From UKL13-2 sp043756275 (GTDB taxonomy: Bacteria; Pseudomonadota; Gammaproteobacteria; Burkholderiales; Usitatibacteraceae), in NCBI GenBank assembly GCA_043756275.1, contig JAYURJ010000146.1:1-11834 (forward strand): DNA of 11,834 bases, read 5' to 3'. The notes under the pieces are model-generated. The model saw nothing but the letters and a program-made list of their open reading frames with translations. It searched no databases and was not told where the DNA came from. Position numbers and translations under genes: made by a program. Shown here one piece after another: positions 7,184-11,834 of the stretch. How positions within the stretch are numbered: the first letter of the stretch is position 1; each line of letters starts with the position of its first letter.

Positions 7184-7393
7184 TCCTTCTGGTTGAATGA
7201 ACAAGTAAAACTTTCCAATCGTCGGGAAGGCGGCAGCGCAATCTGATTGTGGGCACGACTACAAAACAGGACGGTTTTCGTGAATGCAGAGCACCTAGGC
7301 GGGTCATCGGAGCACGATAGCGCTTTCATTCAAGCTATGTCCAAGATGTGTTGCGATCATGCAGCACGACCGTACACATTCATCGGGGCCGCC

Positions 7394-8263
7394 ATGCTGA
7401 AAAAAATTGTTCGGCTCTACGCTTATCCATTGATTTTCGGTGCATGTGCCGCCGGCATTATCTTGCTTGAACTCGCCAGCCTTCCGTTGTGGCCGTGGAC
7501 GACGCTGATTGCCTTGACCGGTGCCGCCACGGTCGGCCTGCTTGAACACTACGCCCCGTTTGAGCCGCGCTGGCTGCAATCTCAGGGCGATTTGGTGACC
7601 GACCTGTGGCATAACTTCGTCAATCTGAGTCTGATCCAGTTCGCCTCGTTCGTGCTGTTCGCCTGGACCGCGGAGGTGCCGGTTGAATGGCGTCTTTGGC
7701 CAACTGACTGGCCATTCGCCGCGCAGCAATTGATCGTGGCCGTCGTTATTGATCTGAGCCTTTACGCGATGCACCGCGTGAGTCACACAGTGGAATGGTT
7801 GTGGCGGTTGCATGCAACCCATCACAGCCCGGAGCGCCTGTATTGGCTTAACGGCGAGAGACGCCACCCTCTGCACGCACTGTTGCTGGCAGCACCTGGC
7901 TTGACCATTCTGGCGATCATGGCGGTGCCTCAAAATCTGATCGCCATCTGGTTCGCCATCCTGACCGTGCATCTTGCTTTCCAACATTCCAATCTTGATT
8001 ACACGCTTGGACCGTTGCGAAAATGGCTAGGTGTGGCTGAAGTTCATCGCTGTCACCACAAACGCGAGTTCGAGGATGCACAGGTTAACTACGGTGAATT
8101 CCTGATGATCTGGGACCGGTTATTCGGTACTTTTTTCGATGCCGACAGGCGGGTGGAAGCGGACGAACTGGGACTGCGCGACCGTGCTTTCCCGCGTGAC
8201 TATTGGGGACAATTAAAGTATCCCTTTACCGCCCGCCTCGGAGATCGACGAAATCCTCGCTGA
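7394..8263 (+). CDS. Sterol desaturase / fatty acid hydroxylase family membrane protein
   Basis: This 289-residue integral membrane di-iron oxygenase belongs to the fatty acid hydroxylase superfamily (PF04116 type), which hydroxylates or desaturates lipids. The N-terminus (MLKKIVRLYAYPLIFGACAAG) begins a run of membrane helices. The histidine clusters expected to hold two iron atoms are all present: HRVSH (residues 127-131), HATHH (140-144), further His in HPLH (158-161) and HLAFQH (193-198), and HRCHH (218-222). It ends with the family signature VNYGEFLMIWDRLFGTFF. The ATG at 7394 has a modest GGGG about 6 bases upstream and begins the first helix. An in-frame ATG at 7247 would add 49 soluble, unfamily-like residues and is rejected. 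It is divergent from the receptor and convergent with the hydrolase, so apparently transcribed alone. The substrate is unknown; in bacteria lipid modification is more likely than sterol synthesis. Confidence 0.9.
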   Translation: MLKKIVRLYAYPLIFGACAAGIILLELASLPLWPWTTLIALTGAATVGLLEHYAPFEPRWLQSQGDLVTDLWHNFVNLSLIQFASFVLFAWTAEVPVEWRLWPTDWPFAAQQLIVAVVIDLSLYAMHRVSHTVEWLWRLHATHHSPERLYWLNGERRHPLHALLLAAPGLTILAIMAVPQNLIAIWFAILTVHLAFQHSNLDYTLGPLRKWLGVAEVHRCHHKREFEDAQVNYGEFLMIWDRLFGTFFDADRRVEADELGLRDRAFPRDYWGQLKYPFTARLGDRRNPR

Positions 8264-8289
8264 CCATACAAGGACAACTATCTTTCCTG

Positions 8290-8308
8290 ATCGGTCGTCG
8301 CCACCGAT
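8290..8308. terminator. Hairpin between convergent desaturase and hydrolase genes
   Basis: ATCGGT (8290-8295) and ACCGAT (8303-8308) form a 6-bp stem around a 7-base loop, extendable by two G-U pairs in the plus-strand transcript. It lies 27 bp after the desaturase stop and before the hydrolase stop. It lacks a strong T-tract, so it is only a candidate terminator. Confidence 0.35.
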
Positions 8309-8384
8309 TGGTGTTGACGAAATTCGGTGACGTTAGCGAACCGTCAGAAGCTTAAAATCCCCTCGAAAATGTTGGAACCGCTGG

Positions 8385-9257
8385 CTATCGTTGCGGCCCT
8401 GTTGATCGTGCGAATTCTTGCACGGCCCGCCGATACTGCGCCAGGCCTACCACGGCGATGCTGCTGTGGCCCGCATCTGGAATGAGCACTATCTGTTTCG
8501 GTTGGGGTGCTGCCTCGAAAAGACGCTGACTCATTTCCGGCGGAATGACATCGTCGATCATCCCGTGAATAAAGAGCACGGGCATGGCGAGCTTGCCGAT
8601 CTTCGCCAGCGAGTCGAAGCGTTGCGTGACAATCCAATTCAGTGGCAAATGCCGCAGCCAGGTGCCACGCCGGCTCATGTCCAGCATTGATGTGAACGTG
8701 CTTTCGACAATAAGTCCTCGCGCGTCTGGATTTTTCACCGCGAGGTCAATGGCGACGGCACCGCCAAGCGAATGGCCGTAAATGTAGCGCTTGCGTGCGT
8801 CTGGCTCGCGCGCCTTCAGATACGACCACGCAGCCTGCGCATCTTCATACACTTGCGATTCGGAAGGAAATCCACCTTCGCTCCTGCCGAAGCCGCGGTA
8901 ATCAATGGCAAGAATCGAAAACCCCATGCGCTGAAGCCGGGCGGTGTTGTATGCGCTGTCACCAATGTTCCAACCGTTCCCATGCAGGTAAAGCATGGCC
9001 GGGGCATTGGCATCAAGCGCGGGAATCCACCAGCCATGCAGGCGCTCGATAACCTGCCCCGCCCGCGTATTTGCGACCACCGGGATCCAAACTTCGTCGT
9101 AGGCGAGATTGAAATCTTCAGGCGTACCCGCAATCTCTGCGGTCGGATTGAAAATCAATTGGCGCTGCTTCGCATCGAGCCAGGCGCAGCCCGAGCACGC
9201 TACCGCCATCAGCGCGACCAGGATTGATACGACGGCCCGCTTGGTGAGCGTTGGCAC
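8385..9257 (-). CDS. Alpha/beta hydrolase, probable lipoprotein
   Basis: This 290-residue serine hydrolase of the alpha/beta fold should cleave an ester, thioester or amide. From the GTG start the first 24 residues form a lipoprotein signal: a basic TLTKR, a hydrophobic VVSILVALMAV, then ACSGC with two cysteines (21 and 24), either of which could be lipidated. The catalytic machinery is visible: an oxyanion segment LYLHGNGWNIG (about 90-100), IDYRGFGRSEGG, the nucleophile Ser163 in YGHSLGGA, Asp235 in HGMIDDVIP, and His264 in DAGHSSI. I chose GTG at 9257 because GAGGAAAGG lies about 7 bases upstream and the lipoprotein signal then sits at the true N-terminus. The in-frame ATG at 9371 would bury that signal behind 38 residues. 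Resemblance is to the BEM46-like / YfhR-type hydrolases, often membrane-attached and of unknown substrate. It is flanked by a convergent and a divergent gene, so probably monocistronic. Confidence 0.88.
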   Translation of the reverse strand: MPTLTKRAVVSILVALMAVACSGCAWLDAKQRQLIFNPTAEIAGTPEDFNLAYDEVWIPVVANTRAGQVIERLHGWWIPALDANAPAMLYLHGNGWNIGDSAYNTARLQRMGFSILAIDYRGFGRSEGGFPSESQVYEDAQAAWSYLKAREPDARKRYIYGHSLGGAVAIDLAVKNPDARGLIVESTFTSMLDMSRRGTWLRHLPLNWIVTQRFDSLAKIGKLAMPVLFIHGMIDDVIPPEMSQRLFEAAPQPKQIVLIPDAGHSSIAVVGLAQYRRAVQEFARSTGPQR

Positions 9258-9543
9258 AGATGAACCTTTCCTCGGAAACGTGGCCGAATAAAAAATTGCT
9301 GTCGTCGAACTGACGAATCTTATCAATCCGCTACGCCAGAAAGTACTCCAGAAGCAGTTTTCATGTTTCAAGAGTGCCTTTGAAAGTGAAGCTACTCTAA
9401 AACAGAACGAACTGACAATGGGCTTCTGTGGGGTTCATGGCGCTTTGCCCGCAAAATAAGTGTGCGCGAGACAACCTTCCGTCGCATAGCGAACATCGAT
9501 TTCCCGAAGTCCCCTTGGTCATTATCATAAAATTGCTTACGTC
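9258..9543. other. Divergent intergenic region, hydrolase / HupE-like operon
   Basis: This 286-bp stretch separates two divergent genes. Near its right end a -10-like TATCAT (9523-9528) lies only about 15 bases before the ATG of the HupE-like gene, with no clear Shine-Dalgarno, which could mean a very short leader. Near the left end is the strong GAGGAAAGG site of the hydrolase. I see no gene, RNA or strong repeat in between. Confidence 0.4.
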
Positions 9544-10272
9544 ATGCGCTCCCGTTCATTTACGAATTTTGTTTCACCCGCAATAGCACCCGTTCTGGCG
9601 CTGCTGCTTGTTTTCGTCTGCGCGCCTTCATACGCACACGGTGTTGCCGATGGCGACAAGGGATTCATCGAGCAAGCCGCCGGCCCGCAGCTCATCGCGT
9701 TCGCCTATCTTGGCGCCAAGCATATGGTGACCGGCTACGATCACCTGCTATTTCTGCTGGGCGTTATTTTCTTCCTCTACCGCATGCGCGATGTGGCGCT
9801 GTACGTGACCCTGTTCGCGGTGGGGCATAGCATCACGCTACTGTTCGGTGTGTTGGCGGGTGTACACGCCAATCCCTATCTGATCGACGCGTTGATCGGT
9901 CTGTCGGTGGTTTATAAGGCGCTCGACAACTTGAATGCGTTTGAGCGCTGGTTTGGGGTCAAGCCCGACGCGCGCGCAGCGGTGCTGATATTTGGGCTGG
10001 CGCACGGCTTTGGGTTGGCTACGAAGCTGCAGGAATTCAAGCTTTCGCCGGACGGTCTGGTGGCCAATATTGTCGCCTTCAATGTGGGCGTTGAACTGGG
10101 TCAGCTAATCGCGTTGGCCACCATGTTGATCGGCATGGCCTACCTGCGCCAGTCGCGGGCCTTTGTGCGCAATGCCGTTGTCGCCAACACGGCGATCATG
10201 ACGGCGGGATTTTTGCTGATGGGTTATCAGCTCACCGGATTTTTTGTTACACGCTTACAAGGCGGATCATGA
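9544..10272 (+). CDS. HupE/UreJ family membrane protein, putative metal permease
   Basis: This 242-residue integral membrane protein resembles the HupE/UreJ family, whose characterised members take up nickel or cobalt. A signal peptide ends at about residue 31 (core PVLALLLVFVC, then SYA), leaving a mature N-terminus that starts near His32. The family's HX5DH metal motif is present as HMVTGYDH (residues 60-67). Further motifs are FAVGHSITLLFG (91-102), ALIGLSVVYKALDN, FGLAHGFGLAT (150-160) and FNVGVELGQ (179-187), interleaved with about six hydrophobic helices. The ATG at 9544 begins the signal peptide directly, although no good ribosome site is visible; translation from a short or leaderless message is possible. 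The stop overlaps the next start by four bases (ATGA), so the two genes are translationally coupled. No hydrogenase or urease gene is in the window, so the metal and client enzyme are unknown. Confidence 0.85.
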   Translation: MRSRSFTNFVSPAIAPVLALLLVFVCAPSYAHGVADGDKGFIEQAAGPQLIAFAYLGAKHMVTGYDHLLFLLGVIFFLYRMRDVALYVTLFAVGHSITLLFGVLAGVHANPYLIDALIGLSVVYKALDNLNAFERWFGVKPDARAAVLIFGLAHGFGLATKLQEFKLSPDGLVANIVAFNVGVELGQLIALATMLIGMAYLRQSRAFVRNAVVANTAIMTAGFLLMGYQLTGFFVTRLQGGS

Positions 10273-10892
10273 AATACGCAGCGTCTTCACCTGAAATTAA
10301 GAGTCAGACAATGGCGAACGCCACACCCGCTAAAGCTACGTTATGGGCCATCGCGATGGCGGCCGTGCTGCTGGTGACATTCGTTCTGCCGGCCGAGTAC
10401 GGTATTGATGCCACCGGGGCAGGCCGCTTGTTAGGGCTAACGACGATGGGTGAGCGCAAAATGGCTGCGGCCAGTTCGGCCAGTTCGCCCGTTATCCCAG
10501 CGGTCGCGTCGGCGGTCGCGAACAAAAGTTCAGCTCCGACCGCGCAGTATTCGACGATTTCAACCCTGCCATTGCGCGTAGATGAAATCGACGTGAAGCT
10601 GGCACCAAAGGGCGAGATCGAGGTCAAGACGGTGCTCCCTGAAGGCGAGTCGCTGGTGTTTACCTGGGACGCGGGAGGCGCAAATCTGGAGTTTGATTTC
10701 CATGGCGAGCCTGCCTCGGGACCGTCGGGCGCTTACTTGACGTTTCACAAAGGCACGGCGTCGAAATCCGGCGGCACGCTGAGAGCGCCATTCACCGGGA
10801 CGCACGGCTGGTACTGGAAGAATCTGACGGACAAGAACGTCGTCATCAAGCTCCGGGTGAGCGGCTTTTATTCGGAAATAAAGCGGCAATAG
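10269..10892 (+). CDS. Single-pass transmembrane anchor protein paired with HupE-like gene
   Basis: This 207-residue protein has one membrane helix (about residues 24-41, ATLWAIAMAAVLLVTFVL) followed by PAEYGIDATGAGRLLGLTTMGE. That stretch is a hallmark of the proteins named 'transmembrane anchor protein' often seen beside HupE/UreJ-like genes. An Ala/Ser/Pro-rich linker (about 66-92) leads to a C-terminal beta-rich periplasmic domain (about 99-205) with FTWDAGGANLEFDFHGEP and GTHGWYWKNLTDKNVVIKL. His and acidic residues there could bind a metal or ligand. The ATG at 10269 overlaps the upstream stop and has AAGGCGG just before it. Met15 is an alternative start. It likely forms a complex or pathway with the HupE-like protein, but its biochemical role is not established to my knowledge. 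Confidence 0.8.
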   Translation: MKYAASSPEIKSQTMANATPAKATLWAIAMAAVLLVTFVLPAEYGIDATGAGRLLGLTTMGERKMAAASSASSPVIPAVASAVANKSSAPTAQYSTISTLPLRVDEIDVKLAPKGEIEVKTVLPEGESLVFTWDAGGANLEFDFHGEPASGPSGAYLTFHKGTASKSGGTLRAPFTGTHGWYWKNLTDKNVVIKLRVSGFYSEIKRQ

Positions 10893-10948
10893 GTTTATCC
10901 AGAGCACGCGAGTCAATGCGGACACCAGCAATTAGAAAAATGAATTTC

Positions 10949-10962
10949 CGAAATTAATTTCG
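10949..10962. repeat. Perfect 14-bp AT-rich palindrome
   Basis: CGAAATTAATTTCG is its own reverse complement. It lies in the gap after the anchor-protein gene, 15 bp before a large hairpin. It may be a protein-binding site or add to the termination structure. With no gene starting nearby, a promoter operator is unlikely. Confidence 0.5.
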
Positions 10963-10976
10963 CGTAAATCGCCATT

Positions 10977-11018
10977 TGGCGCGGCGTTTCAGGCATTTGT
11001 GTCCGAAACACCGCGCCA
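10977..11018. terminator. Strong bidirectional hairpin between convergent genes
   Basis: TGGCGCGGCGTTTC (10977-10990) and GAAACACCGCGCCA (11005-11018) pair over 14 bases with one mismatch, around a 14-base loop. In the minus-strand transcript the mismatch becomes a U-G pair, so the stem is continuous there. In the plus-strand transcript the stem is followed by a T-rich GTTCTTGTGTTT. It therefore suits termination of the HupE-like operon and, with weaker tail evidence, of the glucoamylase-like gene. Confidence 0.65.
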
Positions 11019-11107
11019 GTTCTTGTGTTTGCCTATTTCAAATCAGATAGCCATCGAGCGCGGGGGCATTGTGTCGCGTATCGAATGCACGAGCGGCCCC
11101 GCAATTT

Positions 11108-11834
11108 TCACAGCCAACTTCCACGAAATCCCGCCCGCCGCAAACCATCAACAATGTACGGACACGTCCGCATCAATCGCCACAATAAACCGCTGCGATA
11201 ATTTTCGATCATCAACACGGTCGGCCCTTCATTCAGCCCGAAATGCCACGGCGACACCCAGCCGTGAGTGTGACCGGTCGACGCAGGGAAGGTCGGATTG
11301 AACGATGCTTTGAATCCGTAGCGGTTCGACGCGGTCAGCTTGATGTCATGAATGCAGTAGTCAAGTGCGGGCAGAACAATCTCGGGCGCGAATGGCAGCG
11401 AAGCCGCAATGGCCCATGGCGCGAGTGTGCCGTCGTCGGGGCCGTGAGGTACGCCACGGCCCACGTAATCGAAGAAACGGCGTTCGATCCCATCCACGTT
11501 GATGATGGCAGGGCCTGGGCCTTCACTTGCAGTAAGACCCCAGCAATGTTGCCCGTAGTGCGCAAACTTGTGAGGGTTGTCAATTGCGTAATGCCGCTGC
11601 ACATAAGTCGCGCGTCGGCTGTTCTCGAAATAATCGATGCCCTTGGCGCGCATGAAGGCATCCTGAACACCGCGAAAATCGACCCAGATATGCGAAAGCT
11701 GGTGTGTGAATAGCGGCCCGGCATAGAGGTACTCGAATCCGTAGCATTGCTCCCACCGGTAAGTGGAAGTCCACGCGAGATAAGCGCTTTCGGCGAGCGG
11801 GTAAGTCGGCGAACCCAGCCCGAGGATGTACAGC
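11108..11834 (-). CDS. Glucoamylase-family protein (PF10091-like), C-terminal part
   Basis: This gene enters from the right edge, so its start is missing and only the last 241 residues are visible. The frame is open to the edge without a stop and begins with LYILGLGSPTYPLAESAYLAW. Motifs match the 'Glycoamylase' family: FEYLYAGPLFTHQLSHIWVD, HYGQHCWGLTASEGPGP, VGRGVPHGPDDGTLAPWAIA, SLPFAPEIVLPAL, YGFKASFNPTFP, WVSPWHFGLNEGPTVLMIEN, and the closing IVDGLRRAGFRGSWL. The fold is an alpha/alpha toroid. Characterised relatives include GH144 endo-beta-1,2-glucanases and a domain of cyclic beta-1,2-glucan synthases, so a role in beta-glucan hydrolysis is plausible but not proven. Full-length stand-alone members are about 400-500 residues. 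Whether there is a signal peptide cannot be seen. An internal ATG at 11653 is not the start, since homologous sequence continues upstream. Confidence 0.88.
   Translation of the reverse strand, partial: LYILGLGSPTYPLAESAYLAWTSTYRWEQCYGFEYLYAGPLFTHQLSHIWVDFRGVQDAFMRAKGIDYFENSRRATYVQRHYAIDNPHKFAHYGQHCWGLTASEGPGPAIINVDGIERRFFDYVGRGVPHGPDDGTLAPWAIAASLPFAPEIVLPALDYCIHDIKLTASNRYGFKASFNPTFPASTGHTHGWVSPWHFGLNEGPTVLMIENYRSGLLWRLMRTCPYIVDGLRRAGFRGSWL

Larger units (their letters stand above)
7060..7393. other. Divergent intergenic region between receptor and sterol-desaturase genes
   Basis: This 334-bp region has no convincing gene. Its left half holds the receptor's ribosome site, an inverted repeat at 7089-7118, the predicted promoter at 7119-7147 and the dyad at 7167-7183. 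The right half (7185-7393) should hold the promoter of the plus-strand enzyme. I found no convincing -35/-10 pair there, only a small imperfect repeat (ATAGC at 7318-7322, GCTAT near 7335). An in-frame upstream ATG at 7247 would extend the next gene by 49 residues, but that stretch does not look like the family. Confidence 0.6.

Noticed and set aside
7060..7184. Fur box upstream of the TonB receptor
   Set aside because: No stretch resembling the GATAATGATAATCATTATC pattern is present. The only strong dyads are the LysR-type element and the repeat at 7089-7118.
7247..7393. Longer N-terminus for the desaturase starting at 7247
   Set aside because: The extra 49 residues are soluble and Cys/His-containing, with no resemblance to the family. 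The ATG at 7394 starts the first membrane helix.
7304..7987. Minus-strand frame of 227 codons opposite the desaturase gene
   Set aside because: The plus frame carries all histidine motifs of the hydroxylase family. The minus product is Gln/Arg/His-rich and unlike any family I know.
11243..11713. Plus-strand frame of 156 codons near the right end
   Set aside because: It is antisense to the glucoamylase-family gene, whose conserved motifs run across the whole stretch.

Overview
The window looks like a chromosomal stretch of a Gram-negative proteobacterium, most likely a betaproteobacterium. It has a TonB-dependent outer-membrane receptor, an Aap-type amino-acid ABC transporter, a lipoprotein and a HupE/UreJ-type membrane protein, with Shine-Dalgarno-led genes of moderately high GC. 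The taxonomic guess rests on gene types only. I see no tRNA, rRNA, CRISPR array, transposase or phage gene.

Left part (1-7184) is a nutrient-acquisition cluster. On the minus strand, read right to left, are a cystathionine beta-lyase-like PLP enzyme (2008-3207), an AapJ-like periplasmic amino-acid-binding protein (897-1937) and an AapQ-like permease that leaves the window at base 1. Divergent from them is a LysR-type regulator of the LysR/OccR/NocR kind (3410-4333). Converging on the regulator is an 887-residue TonB-dependent receptor (4396-7059, minus). Together these give a plausible route: outer-membrane receptor, periplasmic binding protein, inner-membrane permease, cytoplasmic C-S lyase, and one regulator.

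The main discovery is that the lyase-transporter operon and the distant receptor gene share one promoter layout. Each has a 17-bp element matching at 14 positions (ATAAG-N5-CTTATAT, containing ATAA-N7-TTAT and T-N11-A). At the same offset, each is followed by a -35 (TTGAAT or TTGAGC), a 17-bp spacer and a -10 (GATACT or AATACT). The element centre falls near -63 in both cases, where LysR-type activators normally bind. The copy next to the regulator also overlaps that gene's ribosome-binding site, which fits autoregulation. This ties the receptor, transporter, lyase and regulator into one probable regulon for an amino-acid-like, possibly thioether, substrate.

Right part (7185-11834) is a set of unrelated accessory genes: a membrane sterol desaturase/fatty acid hydroxylase family enzyme (7394-8263, plus), a lipoprotein alpha/beta hydrolase (8385-9257, minus, GTG start), a two-gene operon of a HupE/UreJ-like membrane protein and a single-pass membrane-anchor protein (9544-10892, plus, 4-bp overlap), and the C-terminal part of a glucoamylase-family (PF10091-like) protein (11108 to the right edge, minus). 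Hairpins lie in each of the three convergent gaps.
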